Source: Epibacterium sp. Ofav1-8 (GTDB taxonomy: Bacteria > Pseudomonadota > Alphaproteobacteria > Rhodobacterales > Rhodobacteraceae). Taken from it: DNA of 64,000 nt. The notes under the pieces are model-generated. The model did no database searches. It was not told the DNA's origin and was given only the letters and a program-made list of their open reading frames with translations. Positions 30,638 to 41,147 of the stretch are shown here, piece after piece. The translations under genes were made by a program, and so were the position numbers. How positions within the stretch are numbered: the stretch's first letter is position 1; every line of letters begins with the position of its first letter. The stretch spans positions 293,214 to 357,213 of the forward strand of contig NZ_JAKRFD010000005.1 in NCBI RefSeq assembly GCF_022348185.1, written 5' to 3'.

Positions 30638-30683
30638 TTGACAGCGCGCGGAGATTCTGTTTTATTTTAATCGCCGAAATAAA
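30638..30683 (+). promoter_or_regulatory. xylB promoter overlapping a palindromic operator
   Basis: TTGACA (30638-30643), a 17-base spacer and TTTATT (30661-30666) form a good sigma-70 promoter. The -10 box lies inside an inverted repeat, TTTATTT (30661-30667) with AAATAAA (30677-30683), around a GC-rich nine-base centre. The position and AT-rich arms suit the ROK-family repressor encoded at 37335-38549. Binding is inferred. Confidence 0.65.
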
Positions 30684-30735
30684 TATGTGTACGACCCCGG
30701 CGGTCGTGCGCGTCGGGCGATTGGGAGGACATCGA

Positions 30736-32187
30736 ATGTTTCTGGGTCTTGACGTGGGGACGTCGGGGCTGCGCGCGTTGCTGGCCGATGAGGGTGGCAA
30801 TGTCATTGGCGTGGCGGATGCAGCTTACGGGGTCTCACACCCGCATACCGGGTGGAGCGAACAGGACCCGCAGGACTGGATCACCGCCTGTCAGACCGCG
30901 ATTGCAGCGCTGCGTCGGGACCACCCGACCGAGCTCGCCGCGTTGCGCGGCATCGGCCTCAGCGGCCACATGCACGGGGCAACCCTGCTGGATGCGGCGG
31001 GCAAGGTTCTGCGCCCCTGTATCCTGTGGAACGACACGCGTTCGGCTGCCGAGGCGGCCCAGCTGGATAGCACAGAAGGCGTGCGGGATCTGTCGGGCAA
31101 TATCGTGTTTCCCGGCTTCACCGCGCCGAAACTGGCCTGGGTCAAGGCGCATGAGCCGGAGATCTTTGCCCAGGTCGCCAAGGTTCTGCTCCCAAAGGAT
31201 TACCTGCGCTACTGGCTGACCGGCGCCTATGTCTCTGACATGTCAGACAGCGCCGGGACGTCGTGGCTTGATGTAGGCGCGCGGGATTGGTCGGAGCAGC
31301 TGCTGGACGCGTCCGGCATGCGCCGCGACCAGATGCCCGATCTCGTCGAAGGCTCCGCCGCCGGTGGCGATCTGCGTGACGTGCTTCGCGATGAATGGGG
31401 CATCGACGGCCCGGTGATCATTGCCGGGGGCGGTGGCGACAATGCGGTTGCCGCCTGCGGGGCCGGGTGTTTCCGTGAAGGTGAGGGCTTTGTGAGCCTT
31501 GGCACCTCCGGCGTGCTCCTGGCCGCAAAAGCCGCTTACAAACCTGACCCGGCCTCGGCTGTGCATACCTTCTGCCACGCGGTGCCGGATACGTGGTATC
31601 AGATGGGGGTGATCCTTGCGGCGACGGACTGTCTCAATTGGCTGTCGCGCACGCTTGGGCAGACCCCGGCGACATTGGCGGGACTGCTGCCGGACCAGAT
31701 CGCCGGACCCTCTTCGGTGACGTTCCTGCCCTATCTTTCTGGCGAGCGCACACCGCATAACGATGCCCGCATTCGCGCCACGCTTGCAGGTCTTGATATT
31801 GGCGATGGCCCGGCAAAGCTGACACAGGCGGTGATGGAAGGCGTGGCCTTTGCGCTGCGCGATTGCCTTGAGGCGCTCAAAGGCACCGACACCCACCTCA
31901 CGCGCCTGCTTGCAGTGGGGGGTGGCACCCGGTCGCCCTATTGGGTGGAAACCCTCGCGACCGTTCTTGGCGTGTCCCTCGACATTCCCGACAAGGGCGA
32001 GTTTGGCGCGGCATTGGGCGCCGCCCGACTGGCGATGACGGCCACCGGCGCCGACGTTTCCGCCGTGATGACTGCACCGCCCATCGCCCACACCATTGAT
32101 CCACGCCGCGACCTGACCGAGGCCTATGATGCCTCCTACGCCCGGTATCGCGCGCTCTATCCCAACATGAAGGCACTGATGACATGA
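30736..32187 (+). CDS. xylB: Xylulokinase
   Basis: The 483-residue FGGY kinase phosphorylates D-xylulose to xylulose 5-phosphate. The N-terminal phosphate loop is LDVGTSGLR, with HMHGATLLD and ILWNDTRS in the sugar-binding part. The probable catalytic base is D235 in [12 protein letters not shown]. The start is ATG 30736, preceded by GGGAGGA; longer in-frame starts would cross the promoter. It overlaps xylA by 4 bp. Nothing is missing. Confidence 0.96.
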   Translation: MFLGLDVGTSGLRALLADEGGNVIGVADAAYGVSHPHTGWSEQDPQDWITACQTAIAALRRDHPTELAALRGIGLSGHMHGATLLDAAGKVLRPCILWNDTRSAAEAAQLDSTEGVRDLSGNIVFPGFTAPKLAWVKAHEPEIFAQVAKVLLPKDYLRYWLTGAYVSDMSDSAGTSWLDVGARDWSEQLLDASGMRRDQMPDLVEGSAAGGDLRDVLRDEWGIDGPVIIAGGGGDNAVAACGAGCFREGEGFVSLGTSGVLLAAKAAYKPDPASAVHTFCHAVPDTWYQMGVILAATDCLNWLSRTLGQTPATLAGLLPDQIAGPSSVTFLPYLSGERTPHNDARIRATLAGLDIGDGPAKLTQAVMEGVAFALRDCLEALKGTDTHLTRLLAVGGGTRSPYWVETLATVLGVSLDIPDKGEFGAALGAARLAMTATGADVSAVMTAPPIAHTIDPRRDLTEAYDASYARYRALYPNMKALMT

Positions 32188-33494
32188 CCACCGGCTTCTT
32201 TGGCGACGTTTCCAAAATCCAATATGAAGGCGCAGACAGCACCAACCCGCTGGCCTTTCGCCACTACAACCCCGACGAGGTGATCCTCGGCAAACGGATG
32301 GAAGAGCATCTGCGCTTTGCCACCTGCTACTGGCACAACTTTGTGTGGCCGGGCGGCGATCCTTTTGGCGGCCAGACCTTTGACCGCCCATGGTTCAAGG
32401 ACACGATGGAGGCCGCCAAGCTCAAGGCCGATGTGGCGTTTGAGATGTTCACCCTGTTGCAGTCGCCCTACTACTGTTTCCACGACGCGGATGTGCGACC
32501 GGAGGGGGCGAATTTTGCGGAAAACACCCGCAACCTGAATGAGATCGTCGAGTATTTCGCGCAAAAGCAGGAAGAAACCGGCGTCAAACTGCTCTGGGGC
32601 ACCGCCAACCTGTTTTCCAACGCGCGGTTCATGTCGGGGGCGTCGACCAACCCGGACCCGGATGTCTTTGCCTTCTCTGCGGCGACCATCAAGACCTGCA
32701 TGGATGCAACCCACCGTCTCGGCGGCGAAAACTACGTGCTCTGGGGCGGTCGTGAGGGCTATGAAACGCTGCTGAACACCGATCTTGCGCAAGAAGACCA
32801 GCAGATGGGCCGCATGCTTAACATGGTGGTCGAATACAAACACAAGATCGGCTTCAAGGGCGCGATCCTGGTGGAGCCGAAACCACAGGAACCTTCCAAA
32901 CACCAGTACGACTACGACGCGGCGACGGTTTATGGCTTCCTCAAGCGCCACGGGTTGGAAAACGAGGTCAAACTGAACCTGGAGCAGGGCCACGCAATCC
33001 TCGCGGGACATTCGTTCGAGCATGAGATTGCCACCGCACAGGCGCTGGGCGTCTTTGGCTCCATCGACATGAACCGCAACGATTATCAATCCGGCTGGGA
33101 CACCGATCAGTTCCCGAACAACACGCCGGAGGTGGCGCTGGCCTATTACCACATCCTGAAACACGGCGGCTTTACCTCGGGCGGCACCAATTTTGACGCC
33201 AAGCTGCGCCGCCAGTCCATCGACCCGGAGGATCTGCTGATGGCGCATATCGGCGGTATGGACATCTGTGCCCGTGGGTTCAAGGCCGCTGCGGCGATGA
33301 TCGAGGACGGCACTTTGGATCAGTTCGTCACCGACCGCTACGCCGGATGGCAGCGGGACGACGCGCAGGATATGCTCTCGGGCAAGCTGTCACTGGAGGA
33401 TATCGCAAAGCGGGTCGAGGTCGAAGACATCAACCCGAAACCGCGGTCCGGGCGGCAGGAATATCTGGAAAATGTCATCAACCGGTTTGTCTGA
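32184..33494 (+). CDS. xylA: Xylose isomerase
   Basis: The 436-residue enzyme converts D-xylose to D-xylulose and is a group II xylose isomerase by length. The catalytic histidine is H100 in [31 protein letters not shown] and the metal-binding [15 protein letters not shown] segment are present. It overlaps xylB at its start, and the aldose epimerase begins immediately after its stop. It is part of the xylBA-epimerase operon. Confidence 0.98.
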   Translation: MTTGFFGDVSKIQYEGADSTNPLAFRHYNPDEVILGKRMEEHLRFATCYWHNFVWPGGDPFGGQTFDRPWFKDTMEAAKLKADVAFEMFTLLQSPYYCFHDADVRPEGANFAENTRNLNEIVEYFAQKQEETGVKLLWGTANLFSNARFMSGASTNPDPDVFAFSAATIKTCMDATHRLGGENYVLWGGREGYETLLNTDLAQEDQQMGRMLNMVVEYKHKIGFKGAILVEPKPQEPSKHQYDYDAATVYGFLKRHGLENEVKLNLEQGHAILAGHSFEHEIATAQALGVFGSIDMNRNDYQSGWDTDQFPNNTPEVALAYYHILKHGGFTSGGTNFDAKLRRQSIDPEDLLMAHIGGMDICARGFKAAAAMIEDGTLDQFVTDRYAGWQRDDAQDMLSGKLSLEDIAKRVEVEDINPKPRSGRQEYLENVINRFV

Positions 33495-34502
33495 ATGAGC
33501 AACGCGCAGATCGTGGATCACGGCCTCCACCAAGGCCACATGCTGAGAGAGGCGCGGCTGCACAGCGCGGGCCTTTCCGTCAGCCTGCTGAACTTTGGTG
33601 CCGTAACCCGCGATCTGCGCCTGTTGTACGACGACCGCCCGCTGATCCTCGGGTTTGAGGACCCGGCCGCCTATCTGTACAACCCGGGCTATCTCGGCGT
33701 GATTGCGGGCCGCGTGGCCGGGCGGATCAAGAACGCGCGCTTTGCCCTTGATGGGCAGAGCTACCACCTCGACGCCAATGAAGGCGATACGCTGCTGCAT
33801 GGCGGGGCACAGGGGCTTTCTCATGTGTTCTGGGAGATTGAACTGCTCTCTGACGCCAGCGCGCGCCTGCGCTACCACTCACCGGAGGGGGAGGCGGGGT
33901 TCCCCGGTGCAGTGGATGTGTCGCTGACCGTGACGCTGGACGGGCTGGCGATTGTCTATGACATGCGGGCCGAAGTCAGCGCAGCGACCCCGATCAGCCT
34001 CGCGCAGCACAATTATTATAACCTGATGGGCGGTACGCAGCCGATCCACGATCACCGCCTGCAAGTGGACGCCAGCAGCTTTCTCGTGTTGGACGACGCC
34101 AATGTCCCGACCGGTGAAATTGCAGCGCTGGATGGCAGCCATCATGACCTTCGTCTGGGGCGCAGTTTTGCCGACCTCGACCCGGAGCACCGGGGCAGCG
34201 ATGTGGCGCTTGTGTTCGACACCTGCCGTGATCCGCAATTGCCGGTGGCGACACTGACCGCACCTGATGGGCTGCAGATGCGGATCGTCAGCGATCAGCC
34301 CTGCGCGCAGATCTATACCGCCGCCGCCCTGCCGCCCCAGTCCGGTGCTCTGTCAGGACAGCAGATCGGCCCCGCCATGGGAGTCTGTTTTGAGCCGCAG
34401 GGCTTTCCCAACGCGGTGAACCTGCCGCAGTTTCCCAGCGTGATCGCGACCCCGGATCACCCCTACCGTCAACGCCTGCGTCTTGAACTCGGGAGGATCT
34501 GA
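33495..34502 (+). CDS. Aldose 1-epimerase
   Basis: The 335-residue GalM-type mutarotase interconverts alpha and beta anomers, here probably of xylose before isomerisation. The catalytic histidines lie in LLHGGAQGL and LAQHNYYNL, and the general-base glutamate in VCFEPQGFPNAV. Its stop overlaps the next start by one base. The xylose operon context is stronger than any sequence evidence for substrate. Confidence 0.92.
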   Translation: MSNAQIVDHGLHQGHMLREARLHSAGLSVSLLNFGAVTRDLRLLYDDRPLILGFEDPAAYLYNPGYLGVIAGRVAGRIKNARFALDGQSYHLDANEGDTLLHGGAQGLSHVFWEIELLSDASARLRYHSPEGEAGFPGAVDVSLTVTLDGLAIVYDMRAEVSAATPISLAQHNYYNLMGGTQPIHDHRLQVDASSFLVLDDANVPTGEIAALDGSHHDLRLGRSFADLDPEHRGSDVALVFDTCRDPQLPVATLTAPDGLQMRIVSDQPCAQIYTAAALPPQSGALSGQQIGPAMGVCFEPQGFPNAVNLPQFPSVIATPDHPYRQRLRLELGRI

Positions 34503-35809
34503 TGCACCGGATGATCGCGCTTGCCCTCTTGGGAGCCACAGCCGCACAGGCGGAGATGCGCCCTGACCTTGGCCCGCGCCCGCAGTTCCCGGCACCGGAT
34601 ATGGCGGCGGTGGAGCTGGGGCAGCTGTTGTTCTACGATCCGATCCTGTCGGGCAATCGCAACATTTCTTGCGCCACCTGCCACCACCCGCGCTTTGGCA
34701 CCGGCGACGGTCTGTCGCTGGGCTTGGGCGAGGGCGGTATCGGCCTTGGCCCCGAGCGCCGCGCTGATCCCGCCAATCTGCCCGAGCAGCGCATCCCGCG
34801 GAATGCGCCGGGTCTGTGGAACCTTGGTGCACCGGAATTCACCGTGATGTTTCACGATGGGCGGCTGGAGGATCACCCCGATCACCCCGGCGGTATCCGC
34901 ACGCCTCTGGGCGAGGATATGGTTGCAGGCTTTGACGACGCGCTTGCCGCACAGGCGATGTTCCCGGTGCTCTCTGCCGATGAGATGGCCGGGCATTACT
35001 CGGAAAACGAGGTCGCAGAGGCGGTGCGGCTGGGGCAACTGTCCACACCCGGCGGCGCATGGGACCGGATCGCCGCGCGTGTCGAGGCCATCCCCGCCTA
35101 TCGCGCTGGTTTTGATGCGGTGCTGGGGGAGGGCGCGCCCATCACCTTTGCCGACATCGGCAATGTGCTGGCGGATTTCATCCGGTTCGAGTGGCGCGCC
35201 GATATGAGCCCCTTTGATGCCTATATGCTGGGGCAGGGCGATCTGCCTGCGCCCGCCTCGCGCGGAATGGAGTTGTTCTACGGCAAGGCCAATTGCAGCC
35301 AGTGCCACTCCGGCTGGTTCCAGACCGATCATGATTTTCATGCGCTGGCGGTGCCGCAGCTCGGGCCGGGCAAGGCGGCGCGGTTTGAAACCCACAATCG
35401 CGACGAAGGCCGCATCCGCGTCACGGGCGCCGCGCAGGATGCCTTTGCCTTTCGCACGCCCTCTTTGCGCAACATTGGCCTGACCGCGCCTTATGGCCAT
35501 TCCGGTGCATTTGCCACACTGGAGGGCATTGTGGTGCATCACCTGCATCCGGGGAAATCATTGAATAATTACGACACATCAGCCGCGATCCTGCCTGACT
35601 TGCCCGGACAACAGGATTGGGCTGTGCACGAGTCCGCATCCGAACGTCAGGCGCTTGCACAAGCGATCAGCTACGCGCCGGTGCGCCTCACGCCAGCGGA
35701 CATCGCGGATATTGTCGCGTTCCTGCACGCGTTGACGGACGATGTCGCCGCGGCGGGCCGTCTTGGGGTGCCGGAACAGGTCCCCAGCGGGCTGCCGGTG
35801 GATCGCTAG
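34502..35809 (+). CDS. Di-haem cytochrome c peroxidase/MauG-family protein
   Basis: The 435-residue periplasmic protein has a short signal peptide ending near residue 17 (TAAQA). It has two haem c sites, C57-x2-C60-H61 (CATCHH) and C265-x2-C268-H269 (CSQCHS). Order and spacing match bacterial CcpA/MauG enzymes. Substrates could be hydrogen peroxide or a protein side chain. It is coupled to the aldose epimerase gene by a one-base overlap, an odd partner for xylose genes. It converges on an FG-GAP protein with six bases between them. Confidence 0.88.
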   Translation: MHRMIALALLGATAAQAEMRPDLGPRPQFPAPDMAAVELGQLLFYDPILSGNRNISCATCHHPRFGTGDGLSLGLGEGGIGLGPERRADPANLPEQRIPRNAPGLWNLGAPEFTVMFHDGRLEDHPDHPGGIRTPLGEDMVAGFDDALAAQAMFPVLSADEMAGHYSENEVAEAVRLGQLSTPGGAWDRIAARVEAIPAYRAGFDAVLGEGAPITFADIGNVLADFIRFEWRADMSPFDAYMLGQGDLPAPASRGMELFYGKANCSQCHSGWFQTDHDFHALAVPQLGPGKAARFETHNRDEGRIRVTGAAQDAFAFRTPSLRNIGLTAPYGHSGAFATLEGIVVHHLHPGKSLNNYDTSAAILPDLPGQQDWAVHESASERQALAQAISYAPVRLTPADIADIVAFLHALTDDVAAAGRLGVPEQVPSGLPVDR

Positions 35810-35815
35810 ATCGGA

Positions 35816-37348
35816 CTACTGCGTCAGGGTGATCTGTTGATTGGCAGCGACGGTTTGCCAGTCAGAGATCGACCCATCCGGCCAGTTCACGCGGACCCGC
35901 ACACGGGCGTGAGGTCCCAGACCGAAGTGCAAGGCACCGAGATCGCCACCCGCATGGCCTCCGCCGACGGTCACCTCGCGGCTGACGTCCCTATCGCCCA
36001 GTTCCATCTCGACAAAGGCGCCGATGGCATGGGTGTTTGGCGCCGCGCCCTTGAGGCGCAGCAGCAGCCAGTTGCCACCTGCGGAGTTTGTGTTCTGCCA
36101 GACCTCCAGAGGCGCACGGCGATTGACCACCGCAATATCGAGGAGACCGTCCCGGTTCAGGTCCACCAAAGCCCCGCCGCGCCCGCGATGCAGGCTGTCG
36201 ATGCCCGCCGTCGCGCCAACCTCGACAAAGCTGCCGTCTGCCCGTTGCAGCATCAGGTTGTTTGGGTCTTTCTGGGCGGCATCGGGCATCTGCTCGACAT
36301 TGCCCTTGGTGACAAAGATGTCATCGCGCCCGTCGTTGTTCACATCCCCGAATGCTGCGTGCCACCCGGTCGAGGGGCGCCCATCGCCGCCGGTATAGGG
36401 CCGGTGCGCGGTGGTGCCAAAACCATAGGTCACGTCTTCCCAGACCGGGCCGTCCGTGTCGGGGGTTTGCAGCTGAAACTTCTGGTCGCCCATCGAGGTC
36501 AGGTAGACGTCCTGAAACCCGTCGCCGTTCATGTCCCGGGAGGCGATCCCCATGCCCCAGAGCGCATACTCGCGCCAGCCGTCCTCGGCGTCATAAAGGC
36601 GGGGTGCTGCCTCCATCGCCCACATCTGTTCCTGTCCGCCGCGCACATAATAATGCCGGTCGTTCGACACCCTGAGATCGGCGCGACCACTGCGGTTCCA
36701 GTCGCTGAACAGGAGCGAGAGCGCGCAGTACCCCGGCGACAGCCGTTGCACCGGGGCATAGGATGCTCCGGCGGGACGAAACAGCAGCGTGTCGTCGCAG
36801 GTTCCGAATGGCCCCTCCGGATCTGTGCGGTCCACATAGGTGCCAAAAGCCAGCGTCGGCAGGGCGTTGTCTCCTTCCCAGGTGGCGGAGAACGCGGTTG
36901 TCCAATGGTCGCCACTGACAAAGCCCAGCGTGTCGAAGGGTTCGAACTGGCACTGTCCGAGGCCGCGCATCAGCACATCTGGCCCCGCGCGCAGGATGGC
37001 GAGGTCGCCCAGCCCATCGCCGTCGATATCCAAGGGATAGGCGCCGGTGACCCCCGTGAGCGCCAGCGCCGGGGGTGTTTGTGGGGAAAACGCCAATGAT
37101 GCGTCAGGTTCAGCCGTGGCATTGACAAAGAGCTGTGCCGGATTGGCCCCGCCCGCAGCATAAAGGTCCGGTAGCGTGTCGCCGTTGCAATCGAACACCG
37201 CCAGCCCGCCCCCCACGTAATGCTCCCATCCGCCGTCATAGACATGCTCTGCGATGGGCACCGGTGTGAACTCTGGCACCGGTGGTTCGGCTTGGGCGGG
37301 ATGGGCCAGCATCAACAGGGCGAGGGCACACGCGTCAGGCCGCAGCAT
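35816..37348 (-). CDS. Secreted CRTAC1-type FG-GAP/ASPIC-UnbV repeat protein
   Basis: The 510-residue protein has a signal peptide (residues 1-20, ending AQA). It carries several FG-GAP/VCBS calcium-binding propeller repeats, seen as DCNGDTLPDLY, DIDGDGLGDLA, DMNGDGFQDVY, DVNNDGRDDIF and DLNRDGLLDIA. An ASPIC/UnbV domain closes it (GGGHAGGDLGALHFGLG...VNWPDGSISDW). It is extracellular or periplasmic; function is unknown. Its start overlaps the ROK regulator's 3' end by 14 bases on the same strand, and its end abuts the di-haem peroxidase, so the two may act together. Confidence 0.85.
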   Translation of the reverse strand: MLRPDACALALLMLAHPAQAEPPVPEFTPVPIAEHVYDGGWEHYVGGGLAVFDCNGDTLPDLYAAGGANPAQLFVNATAEPDASLAFSPQTPPALALTGVTGAYPLDIDGDGLGDLAILRAGPDVLMRGLGQCQFEPFDTLGFVSGDHWTTAFSATWEGDNALPTLAFGTYVDRTDPEGPFGTCDDTLLFRPAGASYAPVQRLSPGYCALSLLFSDWNRSGRADLRVSNDRHYYVRGGQEQMWAMEAAPRLYDAEDGWREYALWGMGIASRDMNGDGFQDVYLTSMGDQKFQLQTPDTDGPVWEDVTYGFGTTAHRPYTGGDGRPSTGWHAAFGDVNNDGRDDIFVTKGNVEQMPDAAQKDPNNLMLQRADGSFVEVGATAGIDSLHRGRGGALVDLNRDGLLDIAVVNRRAPLEVWQNTNSAGGNWLLLRLKGAAPNTHAIGAFVEMELGDRDVSREVTVGGGHAGGDLGALHFGLGPHARVRVRVNWPDGSISDWQTVAANQQITLTQ

Positions 37349-38549
37349 TGGCCAACTCCTTCACTGTCTGTGAGGTGACTTCCTCGATGCCATAGGCGGC
37401 GGCACCCTTGGCCCACATCAGATCGCCCCAATCGTGGACGATCACCTCGGGCAGGGGCGCATCCACCTGCACGACCCATTGGCGCATCTCCTCGATCAGC
37501 TTGTCGGAGTAGAGATAGTCGAACGACAGCCGTGCGCCTGCGAGGATGATCTTGCTGGGATCAAAGATATTCACCACATTCGCCAGTCCCATGGCAAACA
37601 TGCGCCGCGCCCGGTCGAGGATCGATTGCGCCATCGCATCGCCATTCTCGGCCGATTGAAACAGAGAGGCGATGGTCCTGTGGCGCTCACTGCCGCTGGA
37701 GATATTGGCCTCGCGCAGGAGCGCATAGTCACCCACATAGGCCTCCAGACAGCCGCGCTGCCCGCATTGGCACAGCGCCCCTTCGAGGTGAACCTTGGTG
37801 TGCCCGAATTCAGCGCCACAGCCGCGGGTGCCCCGGTAGATCTGCCCGTCGATCACGATGCCCATGCCGACGCCATGTTCGATGGTGATGACGATGAAAT
37901 TGTCGCAGGTGCGGCCCTCGCCGAACAGGTGTTCGGCCTTGGCGACCAGATTGGCATCATTGTCGAGGAAGACCGGGCAGGGCAGATCCCGGGCGATTGC
38001 CGCACCAAACTGCACGTTGCGCTCCTCGAGCGAGGACGACCAGTAGATGAAACTGCGTTCCGCATCGATCATGCCGGCCATGCCCAGCCCGACGCCGGAC
38101 AGGTCGTCGATCCCGAAACCACCCTTCTTGCAGGTATACTCCAGCGCCCGCCGGATCTGGGCGCAGAGGTCCGGGACGGGCATGTTGCCCTTGACCAAGG
38201 GCATCTCGTGGCTGGCCAGTTCCGTGCCGACAAAGTCGGTGATGACGGTGGAGATCACATGGTGCGACACCTTCAAACCGGCAATCCGATGCGCATCCCC
38301 GCGGATCTTGAGCGCGACGCGCGGGCGTCCGCGCTTGGTTTCGGAAGATCCGTCCGGTGCGATTTCCTCGATCAGACCGGCAGCCAGCAACTCGGCGGTG
38401 ATGGCGGTGACCGTTGCCGGGCTGACGCCGGTTGCCTTGGCGATGTCGATGCGGGCGATGCTTTCGGCCGCACGGATCACGTCCAGGATCTGCTGCCGTC
38501 CGCTTTCACGCTGGTCGCTGCCCGACGACAGCCGTCCTGATCGTGCCAA
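37335..38549 (-). CDS. ROK-family transcriptional repressor, probable xylose regulator
   Basis: The 404-residue protein has an N-terminal winged helix-turn-helix (about residues 20-65, IDIAKATGVSPATVTAIT). A ROK sugar-binding domain follows with the zinc motif CQCGQRGCLEAY and the GHTKVHLEG segment. Its length and its position divergent from xylF match XylR-type repressors that release DNA when xylose binds. Likely targets are its own intergenic region and the xylB promoter. The binding site is inferred. Confidence 0.9.
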   Translation of the reverse strand: MARSGRLSSGSDQRESGRQQILDVIRAAESIARIDIAKATGVSPATVTAITAELLAAGLIEEIAPDGSSETKRGRPRVALKIRGDAHRIAGLKVSHHVISTVITDFVGTELASHEMPLVKGNMPVPDLCAQIRRALEYTCKKGGFGIDDLSGVGLGMAGMIDAERSFIYWSSSLEERNVQFGAAIARDLPCPVFLDNDANLVAKAEHLFGEGRTCDNFIVITIEHGVGMGIVIDGQIYRGTRGCGAEFGHTKVHLEGALCQCGQRGCLEAYVGDYALLREANISSGSERHRTIASLFQSAENGDAMAQSILDRARRMFAMGLANVVNIFDPSKIILAGARLSFDYLYSDKLIEEMRQWVVQVDAPLPEVIVHDWGDLMWAKGAAAYGIEEVTSQTVKELANAAA

Positions 38550-38651
38550 ATTGATCCTCCTCCCATGCCGTCTCCACGCGGCAGCGCCACGTTATGGCAC
38601 CATAAAATGCCTCCGGCAATCTCTCCCTAGTCGCAGCCTACATGATTTAAT

Positions 38652-38680
38652 TTGAAACTCAAAAAAAATATTGCTACACA
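38652..38680 (+). promoter_or_regulatory. Probable xylF promoter
   Basis: TTGAAA (38652-38657), a 17-base spacer and TACACA (38675-38680) form a sigma-70-like promoter 57 bases before the xylF start. The -35 lies within TTGAaacTCAA and the spacer is an A-tract. These flanking AT arms loosely resemble the xylB operator and may bind the divergent ROK protein. Confidence 0.5.
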
Positions 38681-38736
38681 CGACTCACAGTGTGGGCCCG
38701 GCAAAGCAATTGGCCTGCATGACAAGGGAGGAAGAC

Positions 38737-39765
38737 ATGAAATTCTTGAACGGACTTTCCGTTATCGCACTCAGTGCATTTGCTGCATCCTCGGCCTTTG
38801 CCGCGGATCTGACCGTCGGCGTCAGCTGGTCAAACTTTCAGGAAGAGCGGTGGAAAACCGACGAAGCGGCCATCGTGTCCGCCCTGGAGGAAGCCGGTGC
38901 TGAATATATCTCCGCCGACGCGCAGTCCTCGTCTGCCAAGCAGCTTTCCGACATCGAAAGCCTGATCGCCCAGGGCGTGGATGCGCTGATCATCCTCGCC
39001 CAGGATTCCCAGGCGATCGGCCCGGCCGTGCAGGCCGCTGCTGATGAAGGCATTCCGGTGGTCGCCTATGACCGTCTGATCGAGGACAACCGCGCCTTTT
39101 ACCTGACCTTCGACAACGTCGAGGTTGGCCGCATGCAGGCGCGCGCGGTGTTCGAGGCGATGCCCAAGGGCAACTACGTGATGATCAAGGGTTCGCCCAC
39201 CGATCCCAACGCGGACTTCCTGCGCGGTGGTCAGCAGGAGATCATTCAGGCCGCGGTTGATGCGGGCGACATCAATATCGTTGGTGAGGCCTACACCGAT
39301 GGCTGGCTGCCCGCCAACGCACAGCGCAACATGGAGCAGATCCTGACCGCCAACGACAACAATGTCGACGCGGTTGTGGCCTCCAATGACGGCACCGCGG
39401 GCGGTGTCGTGGCGGCGCTGACCGCACAAGGCATGGAAGGTATCCCGGTTTCCGGTCAGGACGGCGACCACGCTGCGCTGAACCGCGTTGCCAAGGGCAC
39501 TCAGACCGTGTCGGTGTGGAAGGACGCGCGTGACCTCGGCCATGCCGCAGGCGAGATCGCCGTCGCCATGGCCGGCGGCACAGCGATGGAAAACATCGAC
39601 GGTGCCGTGTCCTGGACCTCGCCGGCGGGCACCACCATGACCGCCAAATTCCTGGCGCCGGTTCCGGTGACCAAGGACAACCTGTCGGCTGTTGTGGATG
39701 CTGGCTGGATCACCCAGGAAGCGCTCTGCCAGGGCGTGGAAAACGGCCCGGCCCCCTGCAACTGA
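38737..39765 (+). CDS. xylF: D-xylose ABC transporter substrate-binding protein
   Basis: The 342-residue periplasmic binding protein has a signal peptide covering residues 1-22 (ASSAFA, then ADLTVG). Type I binding-protein hallmarks include IESLIAQGVDALIILAQDSQAI and SGQDGDHAALNRVAKGTQTVSVWKD-like hinge segments. The start ATG 38737 follows GGGAGGAA. Neighbouring xylose catabolic genes and the ROK regulator support xylose as ligand. A strong hairpin lies between it and xylH. Confidence 0.95.
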   Translation: MKFLNGLSVIALSAFAASSAFAADLTVGVSWSNFQEERWKTDEAAIVSALEEAGAEYISADAQSSSAKQLSDIESLIAQGVDALIILAQDSQAIGPAVQAAADEGIPVVAYDRLIEDNRAFYLTFDNVEVGRMQARAVFEAMPKGNYVMIKGSPTDPNADFLRGGQQEIIQAAVDAGDINIVGEAYTDGWLPANAQRNMEQILTANDNNVDAVVASNDGTAGGVVAALTAQGMEGIPVSGQDGDHAALNRVAKGTQTVSVWKDARDLGHAAGEIAVAMAGGTAMENIDGAVSWTSPAGTTMTAKFLAPVPVTKDNLSAVVDAGWITQEALCQGVENGPAPCN

Positions 39766-39777
39766 TCTAACCAAATC

Positions 39778-39805
39778 GGATGGTCCGGAGTTTTTCGGAC
39801 CATCC
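39778..39805 (+). promoter_or_regulatory. xylF-xylH intercistronic hairpin
   Basis: GGATGGTCCG (39778-39787) pairs perfectly with CGGACCATCC (39796-39805), followed after five bases by a short T-run. This is the usual partial terminator or 3' stabiliser that keeps binding-protein mRNA more abundant than permease mRNA. Confidence 0.7.
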
Positions 39806-39848
39806 ACCCCCTTTTTCTGATATACTTCGCTGAATACTGGAGCCGGAT

Positions 39849-41147
39849 ATGACCGACACCACGTCTCAGCCAATCACCCCCCAAACCAAGCGCAATGTCT
39901 TCCAGCAGCTTGAGCTGGATGTGCGGCTATTGGGTATGATTGGTGCCTTCATCATTCTCTGCATCGGGTTCAACCTGGTGACCGATGGGCGCTTCCTGAC
40001 GCCGCGCAACATCTTCAATCTGACGATCCAGACCGTCTCCGTGGCGATCATGGCCTCCGGCATGGTGTTTGTAATCGTCACCCGCCACATCGACCTGAGC
40101 GTCGGCGCGCTGCTGGCGACCTGCTCCGCCATCATGGCGATGACGCAGACCGAGTTCGTGCCGAATGTGCTGGGGCTGGGCCTCAACCATCCGATCACCT
40201 GGGCGGTTGCGGTTGTGGTCGGCCTGGTCGCGGGCACCCTGATCGGGGCGTTTCATGGCTGGATGGTCGGCTATCTGACAATCCCCGCCTTCATCGTGAC
40301 CCTTGGCGGGTTTCTCGTCTGGCGCAACGTGGCGTGGTACATGACCGACGGTCAGACCATTGGCCCGCTCGATTCCACCTTCCTGATGTTTGGCGGCACC
40401 AACGGCACCCTCGGGATCACCGCAAGCTGGGTGCTGGGGCTCGTGGCGACCGCGCTTGCATTGTTGACGCTGTGGAACAGCCGCCGCGCCAAGCTGGCAC
40501 ATGACTTCCCGGTGAAACCTCTCTGGGCCGAGGGCGTGCTGGCCGCGATCATTGCCGCATCCATTCTGGGGTTTGTCGGCACCCTGAACGCCTATGAGAT
40601 CCCGACCCGTCGTCTGGAACGCATGTTCGAGGCCCGCGGCGAGGTGATGCCCGAAGGCTTTACCCAAGGCTACGGCCTGCCGATTTCCGTGCTGATCCTG
40701 ATCGCAGTGGCGGTGGTGATGACCATTGTGGCCCGCCGCACCCGTCTGGGGCGGTATATCTTTGCCACCGGCGGCAATCCGGACGCGGCAGAGCTGTCGG
40801 GTATCAACACCCGCCTTCTTACGGTGAAGATCTTTGCCATCATGGGCTTCCTCTGCGCGCTGTCGGCGGTGGTGGCCTCGGCCCGTCTGGCCAACCACTC
40901 CAACGACATCGGCACATTGGACGAGTTGCGGGTGATCGCGGCAGCCGTGATTGGCGGCACCGCGCTTTCTGGCGGATTTGGCACCATTTACGGCGCCATC
41001 CTCGGCGCGCTGATCATGCAGAGCCTCCAGTCCGGCATGGCCATGGTGGGCGTCGATGCGCCGTTCCAGAACATCGTTGTCGGCTCCGTGCTCGTCGCCG
41101 CCGTCTATATCGACATCGTCTATCGCAAACGTGTGGGGGCCAAATAA
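39849..41147 (+). CDS. xylH: D-xylose ABC transporter permease
   Basis: The 432-residue membrane protein is a CUT2 (RbsC/XylH) permease with about ten helices. It has the [15 protein letters not shown] motif, the [15 protein letters not shown]-like region, and the C-terminal [20 protein letters not shown] block. The length is in the XylH range, longer than RbsC. Its stop overlaps the xylG start. It imports xylose together with XylF and XylG. Confidence 0.95.
   Translation: MTDTTSQPITPQTKRNVFQQLELDVRLLGMIGAFIILCIGFNLVTDGRFLTPRNIFNLTIQTVSVAIMASGMVFVIVTRHIDLSVGALLATCSAIMAMTQTEFVPNVLGLGLNHPITWAVAVVVGLVAGTLIGAFHGWMVGYLTIPAFIVTLGGFLVWRNVAWYMTDGQTIGPLDSTFLMFGGTNGTLGITASWVLGLVATALALLTLWNSRRAKLAHDFPVKPLWAEGVLAAIIAASILGFVGTLNAYEIPTRRLERMFEARGEVMPEGFTQGYGLPISVLILIAVAVVMTIVARRTRLGRYIFATGGNPDAAELSGINTRLLTVKIFAIMGFLCALSAVVASARLANHSNDIGTLDELRVIAAAVIGGTALSGGFGTIYGAILGALIMQSLQSGMAMVGVDAPFQNIVVGSVLVAAVYIDIVYRKRVGAK

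Noticed and set aside
29794..30735. Upstream extension of the xylB frame across the rnd gene
   Set aside because: The promoter, operator palindrome and GGGAGGA ribosome site all place the start at 30736.
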